Assembly (NCBI RefSeq): GCF_026241135.1
Contig: NZ_JAPFGA010000001.1
Span: 1 to 64,000 of the forward strand
Reading direction: 5' to 3'
Length of the DNA: 64,000 bases
Origin: Galbibacter kalidii
Lineage (GTDB): Bacteria > Bacteroidota > Bacteroidia > Flavobacteriales > Flavobacteriaceae
Both the position numbers and the translations under genes were made by a program. The notes below the pieces were generated by a model, which saw nothing but the letters and a program-made list of their open reading frames with translations, did not search any database and was not told where the DNA came from. Positions 54,029-63,448 of this stretch are shown piece by piece (position 1 is the stretch's first letter; every line of letters begins with the position of its first letter).

Positions 54029-54703
54029 ATGACAAAAGTTATTTTCACGATCGGATCTTTTCTGATGATGTTGGATGTTTTCGGACAGACAACAGGGATT
54101 AATACGCAAAACCCAACAGAAACACTCGATGTAAACGGAAATGTACGGGTACGCAACATTAGCGTGAATGTGGGGAACGGAACCATAGACCGAAGGGTAG
54201 TAGCCGATGCGGATGGAGTGTTAAAAACGTTAGACTCGGATGATTATACGTTTTTTCATTCGCAGTTGACCACAGATCAAACCCTGTCAAGTGATGCGCT
54301 TGCAAATACGATATTGTTTGACACCCCGATAGCAACTTCACCCTTTTATAGCTATAATAATGCTACGGGAATATTAACATTTAATACCCCGGGTTTATAT
54401 CATGTAATGTTACAAGGTGGATTTACGGAATTTATAGCAGGGAATCATTTGCTTTTAGGGATACTTGACAATACCACAGGCCTGTATATTGGCAGAGGAA
54501 GCCATTGGGCGGCCGTGGATCGTTCCGGAGGTGTTGGGCAAATATTCAATTATATTACAATGATCAATGTTCCGGGTTCCGGTTTTCAGATACGTTGTAT
54601 TGCTTACGCAAGTAATTCCGGAAATGGTGTGCTGTTGGCAAATGAGTCGGGAGCATCAGGGTCTGGTAATGTAACCAATATTACGATATACAAAACAAAC
54701 TAG
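54029..54703 (+). CDS. Secreted GINT-module protein, jelly-roll-like C-terminus
   Basis: A 224-residue protein with a signal peptide (MTKVIFTIGSFLMMLDVFG) and the module GINTQNPTETLDVNGNVRVR. VVADADGVLKTLDSDD closely matches the linker of the large surface protein at 46807. The C-terminal 120 residues have the C1q/TNF-like style: FNTPGLYHVMLQGGF and LLLGILDNTTGLYIGRG. It is likely a trimer or surface-binding domain. Confidence 0.72.
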   Translation: MTKVIFTIGSFLMMLDVFGQTTGINTQNPTETLDVNGNVRVRNISVNVGNGTIDRRVVADADGVLKTLDSDDYTFFHSQLTTDQTLSSDALANTILFDTPIATSPFYSYNNATGILTFNTPGLYHVMLQGGFTEFIAGNHLLLGILDNTTGLYIGRGSHWAAVDRSGGVGQIFNYITMINVPGSGFQIRCIAYASNSGNGVLLANESGASGSGNVTNITIYKTN

Positions 54704-54753
54704 ATTTTTAGTTGTGACAATTGAAAAGTAATAGTGATAAAATAGAATGGATT

Positions 54754-55512
54754 ATGACAGGTGAAATCAAGGATATGATACTAACGATAGCTACAATAGG
54801 ACTTTTTTTAGTCACATTGAATGTTTTCGGACAAAATTCGGGGATCAATACCACAGACCCGAAAGCAACCTTGAATATAGAGCCATCTAACAAAATTACA
54901 CCGACAGGTGAAGACGGAGTGTTAATACCTACGGTAAATAATCTTCCATTAGAAGGGATAGTTACGGGACAGTTGATCTTTCTCAAAGACAATGCGGTGT
55001 TGGAAGATCAGTTTTATTATTGGGATGGTGTAGAATGGCTTCCGTTTGTCTCCAATACGGAGATGGGGCTTAATGAAAATGCATATGTTGCAACAGGTGT
55101 TGGCTATACGGGTACGGGCCTTTCACGGACATTGAACTTTTCTGAACTGGAAGCCTTTGATCCTACCGGATTTAGCGTGACCGGCAATGCCTTCACTGTT
55201 GGAAGAACGGGAAAATACCTGCTTATTTTTAATAATAATGTAAAAAGGTCGGGGGGGACTACACCGATAAGCCAGGCCAACTTCCTCTATAGTATTTTAA
55301 AGAACGGGGTTACTATTAGTAGTCCGGACATGACCGTTACATCCTCGGTTCCTAATGAATTGCCTTCGGCAACGAGCTCGGCATTAAGTGGTATAGTGGA
55401 CTTAAATCAGGGAGATGTCTTAACGGCAACCATATTAAAAAGTAATGAATCTCCCAATTCGTATCAGGCCTATGGGGTGAATAGTATAACACTTTTGTTT
55501 TTACACGATTAA
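54754..55512 (+). CDS. Secreted GINT-module protein
   Basis: A 252-residue protein with a signal peptide (hydrophobic segment ILTIATIGLFLVTLNVFG). GINTTDPKATLNIEP and FYYWDGVEWLPFV belong to the shared module. The C-terminal half has RTGKYLLIFNNNVKRSGG and SILKNGVTIS, a jelly-roll-like beta pattern. The ATG at 54754 is used; one at 54775 is also possible, and an upstream TTG is less likely. Tandem with its neighbours, 51 bases after the previous stop. Confidence 0.7.
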   Translation: MTGEIKDMILTIATIGLFLVTLNVFGQNSGINTTDPKATLNIEPSNKITPTGEDGVLIPTVNNLPLEGIVTGQLIFLKDNAVLEDQFYYWDGVEWLPFVSNTEMGLNENAYVATGVGYTGTGLSRTLNFSELEAFDPTGFSVTGNAFTVGRTGKYLLIFNNNVKRSGGTTPISQANFLYSILKNGVTISSPDMTVTSSVPNELPSATSSALSGIVDLNQGDVLTATILKSNESPNSYQAYGVNSITLLFLHD

Positions 55513-55528
55513 CTCAAAAGATAATAAC

Positions 55529-56320
55529 ATGAGAAATTTAGTTGTATGCCTTATCGTGTTTCTGGTTAGCCTGGACATAACGGGGCAAACCATAAAAACC
55601 GGGGTTGGCACTGATTTACCATTGGCTGTGCTCGATGTAAGGGCTATAGATCCGATCTCGCCGGACAATAGTACAGGCGTAAGCATACCAAAAGTGTTTA
55701 ATTTTCCGGTGGTCGACCCGATAGTAGATCAAAACGGGATGCTTATTTTTTATGAAAAAGAACCACTGTCAACAGACACCAAGCTTGACGGTTTCTATTA
55801 TTGGGACAATCCTGCGGGCAACTGGGAATATATCATGCAAAGCAAATCGATTAAGCTCGATTTTTCAAAGACCATTGCAATGGGCTCTGTTTTTGATAAT
55901 ACCATGGGAACGGGATCCGGCCCAGTAAAAACCTCATTCACGGAGATGGATAACCTCGATCCTGATTATTCTTTAAACAATGGGGATGTGATTGTTGGCA
56001 AAAGCGGGTTGCATTTGATCTATCTCACAGCAGGAGTGACCAAAAAACAGCGCCCCACGGATCCCCAGGAAAATATAGCGGAGAGTTTTACCTTGGAAAT
56101 TTTGGTTAATGGGACCACTTTTTCTCCCAGTTTTGTGTCTATAGGAGCAAATCCGTCAACTTTGAATAATGAGAGGTCAACCACCTTTACGGTTTCTGCA
56201 TTGGAAACATTATCCGCAGGGGATGCTTTATCGGTAGAAACAGCACGTTCCAGTGCTACATCCACAAATGAGGTGGAAGTTAGCTCCCCTTATACCCTGA
56301 CTTTAATTTATCTGGAATAA
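55529..56320 (+). CDS. Secreted GINT-module protein
   Basis: A 263-residue protein with a signal peptide (MRNLVVCLIVFLVSLDITG). TGVGTDLPLAVLDVRAIDP and FYYWDNPAGNWEYI are the module. The C-terminal half is of the same jelly-roll-like type as the previous gene (GKSGLHLIYLTAGVTKKQ, TLEILVNGTTFS). Highly parallel to its two neighbours, suggesting gene duplication. Confidence 0.72.
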   Translation: MRNLVVCLIVFLVSLDITGQTIKTGVGTDLPLAVLDVRAIDPISPDNSTGVSIPKVFNFPVVDPIVDQNGMLIFYEKEPLSTDTKLDGFYYWDNPAGNWEYIMQSKSIKLDFSKTIAMGSVFDNTMGTGSGPVKTSFTEMDNLDPDYSLNNGDVIVGKSGLHLIYLTAGVTKKQRPTDPQENIAESFTLEILVNGTTFSPSFVSIGANPSTLNNERSTTFTVSALETLSAGDALSVETARSSATSTNEVEVSSPYTLTLIYLE

Positions 56321-56333
56321 TAAAAATCAATTT

Positions 56334-57158
56334 ATGATGACAACAAAATACGATATAAAACCAAAATTACTACTCTGGTTAATGTGCTTTTTATTTGGCA
56401 GTGTTTTGTACTCGCAAACAGAGTTGACAGGAGTTTTAACCTCAACCCCTATTACAACCCTGGATATCCGTGCTGTGGATGAGGTAAACCCGAGCAACGA
56501 TACCGGGATTATTGTGCCAAGGGTAACTTCTTTAAACATAGGAGACCCCAAAGAAACAGGGCTGTTGGTATTTTATGAAACCAATGACAACGATAGGGGG
56601 TTTTACTGGTGGGACGGCACCGCATGGCAACCTTTTATATCTCTTAGAACCAAAACATCAAACATACCTGCTACCTATGCATCTTGTATGGCGGATTTTA
56701 CAGAAGGTCCCATTACAGAAAATCTGGCTACTAGTGTCAGGACTCTGGAATTTGAATCATTGCAGTCCAATGATCCTTTAAATTATGAGCTCAATGCCAA
56801 TGGTGAGCTTGTTGTAAAAAAGGCGGGAACCTATTTTATGATGGCAGTTGCATTTATCAGTAAAACATCTGGTGTAACAGCGAGGGATGCATTCGAGGTA
56901 AAAATACTTGTCAATGGAAATAACGCTTCCAATTCCAACTCCAGTTTTGACTTAGAGGGAGCCAGTGGTTTCCCCTCGGGAGGCCTGTTCACCAATATAG
57001 TTAATATTTCCGGGGCCTTAAAATTGGATGTCGATGACCGGTTGATCTTTCAGGTAAACCGGTATTACAGGGACACAGGGGGTGGAGATATTACCATTGA
57101 ACCTAACAGTACAGTCCGTTCTAACATATTGTTAAGTCAGATAAACAATACATTGTAA
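56334..57158 (+). CDS. Secreted GINT-module protein
   Basis: A 274-residue protein with a signal peptide (KLLLWLMCFLFGSVLYS). TELTGVLTSTPITTLDIRAV and FYWWDGTAWQPFI are the module. The C-terminal half has KKAGTYFMMAVAFISKTSG and FEVKILVNGNNASN, the same jelly-roll-like pattern. It starts 13 bases after the previous stop. It is the last of the tandem set before the T9SS trio. Confidence 0.72.
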   Translation: MMTTKYDIKPKLLLWLMCFLFGSVLYSQTELTGVLTSTPITTLDIRAVDEVNPSNDTGIIVPRVTSLNIGDPKETGLLVFYETNDNDRGFYWWDGTAWQPFISLRTKTSNIPATYASCMADFTEGPITENLATSVRTLEFESLQSNDPLNYELNANGELVVKKAGTYFMMAVAFISKTSGVTARDAFEVKILVNGNNASNSNSSFDLEGASGFPSGGLFTNIVNISGALKLDVDDRLIFQVNRYYRDTGGGDITIEPNSTVRSNILLSQINNTL

Positions 57159-57217
57159 AATAGGGAAGAGACTATGATGATAAAAGAGAGCATTTAGTTT
57201 ATAAAAAATCACAAAAA

Positions 57218-58489
57218 ATGAAGACAGTCATAAAAAAACGTATAACAGCTTTGATGGTCATAGGATCCTCCTGTTGTATTGGTGCGTATAGCCAAACCGT
57301 CAATACCGGGGAAATGACGATCCTGCCCGGGACCGAGGTCTCCACGGTAGGGGATTTTATAAATGAAACAAGCGGGGAGCTGGTCAACGATGGAGAGTTT
57401 TTTGTTTACCAGAGTTTCCACAATGATGGGGTGGTGGATTATGTGGAAGGCGGGCTGACGCGTTTTGAGGGTTTTGCGGGCGCTCAAATGTTTACGGGCA
57501 CACAACGTAGCTATCTATACAATGCTTTGTTCGACAATGCAACTTCAGCCGTGCCATTTCAGCTTTACAGTGTTATGAGCGTGGCCAATGAAAGTATGTT
57601 TGAAACCGGTATTGTGGACAATGAGGATTATGGCGGGCTGTTCGTGTTTGAACAGGAGGGGTTCCATACCGGCACATCCGACGGTAGCCATGTAGATGGC
57701 TATGTGCTCAAGGAGGGCAGTACCGAATTTTTATACCCTATTGGGGACGGAGGGTTTTACCGGTTTGCGGGCATAACGGCACCCGAAACCGAAACCGATG
57801 GTTTTACGGGGAAGTATTTCTTGGTAAACCCGGACGGGCTTTACCCACTTGATCAAAAAGGGGAGGGAATAGAACTTATCGATACCGCCGAATACTGGAC
57901 AGTAGATAGGGAGTTTGGGAATTCAGATGTCTTGTTAACGCTATCCTGGCGGGATGCCACCACCCCTTTTGAGATTACTGATGGTGCTCAGGAAGACAAT
58001 ATCCATATTGTGAGGTGGGACGCAGATAACGCCATTTGGACGGACGAGGGCGGTGTTGCCGATCTGGATAATCAAACCGTGACCACAGCGGTTTCCGGTT
58101 ATGGCGTGTTTACCCTGGCGAGAGTGAACAGTGATTTACCCTGCGAGTTAGAGGTATACAATGCTGTATCGGCCAACGGTAATGGGGTGAACGATTATTT
58201 TAACCTATCGCTGCTCGGCGGTGATGTGGACACGAACTGTTTCCAAAACGTAGCGAACATTTCGGTTACCGTGTTCAACCGCTGGGGGGTTGAGGTTTAT
58301 AAAGAGGACAATTACGGCAACGGGAACGTGTTCAGGGGCTATTCCGAAGGGCGTATGACCATAAACGAGGGGAAAAAACTGCCCACGGGGACATATTTCT
58401 ACATTCTGGAGTTCGATTATGAAAATGCATCCGGCGCTCAACACTACAAAGATGCCGGCTATTTATACTTAACAACAGATGATCAATAA
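57218..58489 (+). CDS. Secreted protein with T9SS type B sorting domain
   Basis: A 423-residue protein with a signal peptide and a gliding-motility-type C-terminal sorting domain of about 95 residues: VSANGNGVNDYFNL, VFNRWGVEVYKEDNYGN, and LPTGTYFYILEF with KDAGYLYL at the end. This is the type B domain (SprB-like) recognised by the type IX system. The body is beta-rich (LVNDGEFFVYQSFHNDGVV). It heads an operon with the PorP/SprF-like gene and OmpA-like gene, the usual trio. Confidence 0.88.
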   Translation: MKTVIKKRITALMVIGSSCCIGAYSQTVNTGEMTILPGTEVSTVGDFINETSGELVNDGEFFVYQSFHNDGVVDYVEGGLTRFEGFAGAQMFTGTQRSYLYNALFDNATSAVPFQLYSVMSVANESMFETGIVDNEDYGGLFVFEQEGFHTGTSDGSHVDGYVLKEGSTEFLYPIGDGGFYRFAGITAPETETDGFTGKYFLVNPDGLYPLDQKGEGIELIDTAEYWTVDREFGNSDVLLTLSWRDATTPFEITDGAQEDNIHIVRWDADNAIWTDEGGVADLDNQTVTTAVSGYGVFTLARVNSDLPCELEVYNAVSANGNGVNDYFNLSLLGGDVDTNCFQNVANISVTVFNRWGVEVYKEDNYGNGNVFRGYSEGRMTINEGKKLPTGTYFYILEFDYENASGAQHYKDAGYLYLTTDDQ

Positions 58490-58500
58490 AACAATATAAA

Positions 58501-59436
58501 ATGGCAAGACGTTATCTTACATATTGCAAAGTGTTTTTGGTGCTGGTAATGTTGTCAGTTCCTTTGGCCGTATCGGCCCAACAGGATTCACAATATACCC
58601 AGTACATGTACAACACGCACACGGTCAACCCTGCCTATGCGGGCAACCGGGGCATGCTGTCGCTGTATGGGCTGTACAGAGCCCAATGGGTAGGACTGGA
58701 AGGCGCACCGACCACGATGAATTTTTCCGTCAACAGCCCGGTGGGCAAGCAAGGTGTAGGGCTTGGGCTAAGCTTTGTCAGGGACGAGATAGGCCCGTCC
58801 ATAGAGAACAACCTAGCGGTGGATTTTTCCTATACCATACAGACCTCCCGCAATACCAAGCTGTCGTTCGGCCTCAAAGGTGGGGTCAACAACTTGGAGG
58901 TGGACTATACAAAACTGAACCAAGAGGCCCCAGAATCAGTATTTGAAAACAATGTAAGCCGGTTTTCTCCCATGATAGGGGTTGGAGCTTACTTTCACGG
59001 TAGCGATCGTTGGTACGTGGGGCTTTCGTCTCCCAACTTGTTAAAGACCGAGCATTATGGCGAAGATGTGCAGCGTTCCGAGGTGACCGAAGAAATACAC
59101 GCCTACCTGATTGGGGGATATGTGTTCGATTTGGGCGATAGCGCCAAGTTCAAACCGGCAGTGTTGGTAAAAAGCGTTACGGGGGCACCCTTGGCTTTGG
59201 ATCTGTCTGCCAATTTCCTGTTCAACGAAAAGTTCACCCTGGGGGCAGCATACCGCTTGGATGCTGCGGTAAGTGCCTTGGCTGGTTTTCAGGTGTCGGA
59301 TCAGCTCATGATAGGTTATGCCTATGATTATGACACCACAGACCTAGGTAATTACAATTCGGGTTCACATGAAATCTTTTTGAGGTTTGAACTGAAAACC
59401 AGTGTGCGAAGAACGGTTAATCCGAGGTTTTTTTAA
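58501..59436 (+). CDS. PorP/SprF-family T9SS outer-membrane protein
   Basis: A 311-residue beta-barrel protein with signal peptide. The family blocks are QDSQYTQYMYNTHTVNPAYAG at the start (cut here by the 20-residue limit: read QYTQYMYNTHTVNPAYAG), LYRAQWVGLEGAPTT, and LGAAYRLDAAVSALAGFQ near the end. SprF-like proteins are needed for the secretion or surface attachment of type B sorting proteins encoded next door. It lies 11 bases after that gene. Confidence 0.9.
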   Translation: MARRYLTYCKVFLVLVMLSVPLAVSAQQDSQYTQYMYNTHTVNPAYAGNRGMLSLYGLYRAQWVGLEGAPTTMNFSVNSPVGKQGVGLGLSFVRDEIGPSIENNLAVDFSYTIQTSRNTKLSFGLKGGVNNLEVDYTKLNQEAPESVFENNVSRFSPMIGVGAYFHGSDRWYVGLSSPNLLKTEHYGEDVQRSEVTEEIHAYLIGGYVFDLGDSAKFKPAVLVKSVTGAPLALDLSANFLFNEKFTLGAAYRLDAAVSALAGFQVSDQLMIGYAYDYDTTDLGNYNSGSHEIFLRFELKTSVRRTVNPRFF

Positions 59437-59454
59437 TGGTAAAATTTGAACAAA

Positions 59455-61389
59455 ATGAGACATAAGTACAGAAGATATATTGCATTACTTTTTTTCAGTT
59501 TTATGTTAATGGGGAGTTACTCCCAGGAACGGAAAATGCAGAAAGCTTATAAAAAATACAACCAGCTGGCTTTTATCAATGCCTCGGAGATCTATGAAGA
59601 AGTAGCCCAAAAAGGATACAGGTCGGCAGAACTTTTCAAGAAGCTGGGCAATACCTATTATTTCAATGCCCGGTACCAGGAAGCCTCTAAATGGTATGGC
59701 GAATTGTTTGGAATGGAAGAAACAGTGGAAGGTGTTTACTACCTGCGATATGCCCAGACCCTGAAAGCCACAGGAAAGGACAAACAGGCTCGGGAGTTTT
59801 TTGACACCTATATAGAAAAGGCTGGTATTGAGAAAGAGGGATTGCTTACTGCTTCCGATTACCTGAAGATCATTGAAAAGAATTCGGGCAGGTATGATAT
59901 GGAAACCTTGCCTTTCAATACAGATGGTATCGATTTTGGGGTTGCTATTGGCAATGGGAAATTACTTTTTGCATCTACCCGCGATACGGGTACGGTACTA
60001 AAACGTAAAAGTGCCTGGGACGGCCTTACGTTTTTGGATCTGTACGAAGTACCCGTAAACGATAATGGAGAATACGGGGATATTAAAAAACTGGAAGGGG
60101 GTGTAAATACCCGTTTCCATGAGTCCTCTCCCTGTATAACCCGGGATGGGAAAACGATGTACTTTACCCGGAACAATACCACCCCGGGGATGACCAAGGA
60201 AAAGGATCAGACGAAACATTTAAAGATATACCGTGCTAGTTTTAAAGAGGGGAGATGGGGGAATATAGAAGACCTGTCGATCAATGGAGACCATTACTCA
60301 ACGGCACATCCTGCCCTGAGTCCTGCTGAAGACAAGCTGTATTTTATATCGGATCGTCCGGAGGCCATAGGAGCCACCGATATCTTTATGACAGCGATTC
60401 ATGCTGATGGGAGTCTGGGGAAAGTAGAGAACCTGGGAGAGAAGATCAATACAAAAGGCAGGGAATCTTTTCCCTATGTAACAGCAAGGAATGAGTTGTA
60501 CTTTTCTTCAGACGGGCATTTCGGTTTGGGAGGCTATGATGTGTTTTATGTGCAGTTCAAAAACAATGGTCCCGGAAACCTGATCAATACCGGCAGGCCT
60601 GTAAACTCGGAAATGGACGATTTTGCTTTTACGATCGATACGGAAACCCATAAAGGATATGTGAGCTCAAACAGGCCTGAAGGTAAGGGCTATGACGACA
60701 TCTATGCATTTACGGAGCACAAGGATATCAGAGACTTGCTCCGGAGTCGTATTTACGGACAGGTGAGGGACAAAGACACCAAAGAGCCATTGGCGGGCAG
60801 TATCATTACCCTGCTTGATCATGAAACGGGAGCAGAAGAAATAACAACACATACCGATTCTTTAGGGAACTATGAAGTGGAGACAGACAGGTTTGTTTCG
60901 TATCGCGTAAGAGCTTCCAGGGAACAGTATAGTACCGATGAGACCTTTGCCCCGGAGGGAAAAGAAGAACAGGAACTCAATTTTGAGCTCAAACGCAATG
61001 AGTACGACCTGTTGGAAGGCGACAATCTGGCCGTGATGCTGGGCATAAAAGACATTTACTTTGACTTTGATAAATGGAACATCAGACCAGATGCCGAGGT
61101 AGAGCTGCAGAAGATATTGGTCGTGATGAAGAAATATCCTCAATTGAGGATAGACATCCGTTCACATACCGACAGTAGAGGGGATGATGCCTACAACCTG
61201 CTTTTGTCAGATAGGAGGGCTAGGTCAACTATGCAATATCTGATTGATAGAGGCATAGCTTTGGGCAGGCTATCGTCCAAAGGATATGGAGAATCGGAAT
61301 TGTTGAACAAATGTGTCAACGGGATAAAATGCTCCGAAGAAGAGCATCAGCAGAACAGGCGAAGTGAGTTTATTGCGAGCAAGTTATAA
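59455..61389 (+). CDS. OmpA-family protein with TPR, WD40-like and OmpA domains (PorE-like)
   Basis: A 644-residue protein with a signal peptide (YIALLFFSFMLMGSYS). In order: N-terminal TPR helices (about 25-130), a PD40/WD40-like propeller (about 145-420; SSPCITRDGKTMYFTRNN), a carboxypeptidase regulatory-like fold (about 430-510; KEPLAGSIITLLDHETGA), and a peptidoglycan-binding OmpA domain (about 530-644; DFDKWNIRPDAEVELQKI, RSHTDSRGDDAYN, RRSEFIASKL). PorE-like proteins link the T9SS to the cell wall. The ATG at 59455 replaces an upstream TTG. Confidence 0.9.
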   Translation: MRHKYRRYIALLFFSFMLMGSYSQERKMQKAYKKYNQLAFINASEIYEEVAQKGYRSAELFKKLGNTYYFNARYQEASKWYGELFGMEETVEGVYYLRYAQTLKATGKDKQAREFFDTYIEKAGIEKEGLLTASDYLKIIEKNSGRYDMETLPFNTDGIDFGVAIGNGKLLFASTRDTGTVLKRKSAWDGLTFLDLYEVPVNDNGEYGDIKKLEGGVNTRFHESSPCITRDGKTMYFTRNNTTPGMTKEKDQTKHLKIYRASFKEGRWGNIEDLSINGDHYSTAHPALSPAEDKLYFISDRPEAIGATDIFMTAIHADGSLGKVENLGEKINTKGRESFPYVTARNELYFSSDGHFGLGGYDVFYVQFKNNGPGNLINTGRPVNSEMDDFAFTIDTETHKGYVSSNRPEGKGYDDIYAFTEHKDIRDLLRSRIYGQVRDKDTKEPLAGSIITLLDHETGAEEITTHTDSLGNYEVETDRFVSYRVRASREQYSTDETFAPEGKEEQELNFELKRNEYDLLEGDNLAVMLGIKDIYFDFDKWNIRPDAEVELQKILVVMKKYPQLRIDIRSHTDSRGDDAYNLLLSDRRARSTMQYLIDRGIALGRLSSKGYGESELLNKCVNGIKCSEEEHQQNRRSEFIASKL

Positions 61390-61440
61390 GTAAAACAGGA
61401 TGGATATATCAACAATATAAAGCGGAATATATGAATTAAC

Positions 61441-61632
61441 ATGAGTTTCCCCAAGATAAATATTTTCGCTAATTTTTCTATAGTGAGGGTATACAATTCG
61501 GAGACACCGATCTTACACTGTACTTTTGAAAAAGAACTGGAGGAAAGATCAAAGAATCTCCAGGGGATTTTTACGCTGGACATATCAAAAACCAAATCGG
61601 AAATATTTAATGATCTTGAAAAATTATTTTGA
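61441..61632 (+). CDS. Possible small protein, unknown
   Basis: A 63-residue frame starting with ATG (MSFPKINIFANFSIVRVYN). It is moderately charged, without signal peptide or recognisable motif. It lies alone downstream of the OmpA-like gene. Could be a small gene or random frame in AT-rich DNA; low support. Confidence 0.3.
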   Translation: MSFPKINIFANFSIVRVYNSETPILHCTFEKELEERSKNLQGIFTLDISKTKSEIFNDLEKLF

Positions 61633-62361
61633 ATGGACTGCATACATGTAAAAGGATCAATAGGAATATAATGATTCCGTTATGATTACACCCAAGCCTG
61701 CCCTGGCAATACAGTCAACTGTTATTTCAAACTTTTGGTTGTGCCGGCATGAGCAAATGAGAGAAATCTGTGAACAGATAATATTTTTGTTCTTATTGTT
61801 AAGATTTCTCCGTTGCTCTGCAGGATTCATCGAAATGACATCTTTTGCGAATCCGTCTTAAAAGGAGAAGTAATTTCCTAAATGGAGAAAGGTCCTTTTT
61901 GGCGGGGATCGGAAAAAATATTACCTACCACAGGATAAAAATTATTGAGAAAGTGGTTTCCTGATCACCCTAAAACAAGTTAACGGGGACAGGGTTGTAG
62001 TATACCACTAAAAACGAGTTAAAGTGATCATAGAGCAACGGACGAAACTGGCTCTTCGTCAAATTTGGGGAAATAGTGGGTTTATAAATATAGGGTAGAT
62101 CCTATTTCATTCGTATATGATAAGCTTTCAAGAAATGTTGATCGAATTTGATAAAATCAATGGTACAATCTAAAACATAATCATTTATGAAAGAAAATTT
62201 TTCATTTTTTTTACGTATTAATTTACATAAAATGAGTAATTTGCATATATCTCCCTCTAAGCATACTTTCATTAATACCAACAGGATTGTTTTTTCTAGT
62301 ACCAACACTTCTCTTTGGTTTAGGCTTCAAAAAAGCAATATTAATTTCTAAAAAAAGAAGT
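61633..62361. other. Gene-free stretch before the terpene synthase
   Basis: No convincing gene. Around 61800-61840, GATTTCTCCGTTGCTCTGC followed by ATCGAAATGACA resembles the dispersed intergenic repeats of the window. AT-rich DNA from 62190 to 62360 probably holds the terpene synthase promoter; TAATTTGCATA near 62235 is close to, but not, a TAnnTTTG box. A 54-codon frame at 62188-62352 ends ten bases before the synthase start and lacks support. Confidence 0.5.
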
Positions 62362-63396
62362 ATGAAAGCACCTGATCACATTACCAGTCGATTAATCTAT
62401 CCTTATCCCTTTCTTAAAAACCCCTTGGCGGAAAAAGCACAAAAACATGTCGAGGATTTCCTTATCGATATTGAATATCGGGAACTGGGCTATCAAGAGA
62501 ATGTACTAAAATCCTTTAAAGGTACCAAGACCGCGTATATTGCCGGTTGGTGGTTTCCCACGGTGAGTTATGAAAGACTCTTGGTATTGAGCCGTTTCAT
62601 GACCTGGACCATGGCTCATGACGACATTTTCGAGCAGCGTAGCGAATCCCGAGTCAAAGAGGCCGCCGAAGAGGTCGTAGCGATTTTAAAAGGCCAGATG
62701 ATGCCACATGAGACGGATTATATATTAGGCGGCCAACTATACCGTCTGAGGCGGGGGCTACTTTACTATATGTCTGAAAAGGCCGTTGCACATTTTGCCG
62801 ATATGGTGGATTTTTACATGCAAGGTGTAGCCATGGAAAGTAAATACCGCAATGGCGGTGTGTGGCCCACTGCGGAAGAGGTGATCCGTGTCCGCTCGCA
62901 ATCCATCTGCATGCGCCCATTTTATGCCTTGTTGCCGGTGGAGATGAAGGTTGAACTGCCTGAAGAAATCCTTTCGCACCCGGACATTGTAAAACTGGAA
63001 TTATTGGCTGGTAACGCTATAGCCCGATACAATGATGCAGAATCCTATTTTAAGGACTTGGACAATGAGGAAGGAAAATACCTTAACCTATTAACGGTCA
63101 TGATGCATCACAACAATTGGACTGAGGAAGAGGCCGTCGAGGAACTGATTAAGATTTTTAATGAGCATAACCGTGAGTTTCGAGAGTTACAATTTTCGTT
63201 GCCAGATTTTGGCGATGAATGGAACGAGCATGTGGGCAATTATGTGAACTATGTTTCCATGACCGCTACGGGTTGGAAACGGTGTTCTTTCTATGAATTG
63301 AAACGGTACAGTTATGGCGGGTGGGTAGCCTCACCCGATTACCTGGAGATAGAGGACAATTTTAGGGAACGTTCAAAGGTAAAAAAGACCAATTAA
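62362..63396 (+). CDS. Class I terpene synthase
   Basis: A 344-residue all-helical enzyme. The first metal motif is HDDIFEQ (Asp87, Asp88, Glu91), a DDxxE form of DDxxD. The second (NSE) motif is NDAESYFKD (Asn224, Ser228, Asp232), with Asp at the usual Glu. RYSYGG (Arg315, Tyr316) is the C-terminal RY pair. It would cyclise farnesyl or geranylgeranyl diphosphate; size fits bacterial sesquiterpene-type enzymes, but the substrate cannot be fixed. The start ATG at 62362 is preferred to a TTG upstream that adds an odd hydrophobic leader. No prenyltransferase or P450 is adjacent. Confidence 0.85.
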   Translation: MKAPDHITSRLIYPYPFLKNPLAEKAQKHVEDFLIDIEYRELGYQENVLKSFKGTKTAYIAGWWFPTVSYERLLVLSRFMTWTMAHDDIFEQRSESRVKEAAEEVVAILKGQMMPHETDYILGGQLYRLRRGLLYYMSEKAVAHFADMVDFYMQGVAMESKYRNGGVWPTAEEVIRVRSQSICMRPFYALLPVEMKVELPEEILSHPDIVKLELLAGNAIARYNDAESYFKDLDNEEGKYLNLLTVMMHHNNWTEEEAVEELIKIFNEHNREFRELQFSLPDFGDEWNEHVGNYVNYVSMTATGWKRCSFYELKRYSYGGWVASPDYLEIEDNFRERSKVKKTN

Positions 63397-63448
63397 AGGT
63401 TTTCTTTCAGTATTTTATTGGCACAGGGGTCAATTCTATACTACATAT

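Noticed and set aside
61633-62100. Possible decayed gene with CACTAAAAACGAG-like words
   Set aside because: No frame longer than a few dozen codons and no protein family recognised.
62188-62352. 54-codon frame before the terpene synthase
   Set aside because: Low-complexity AT-rich sequence without family match; probably the promoter and leader region.
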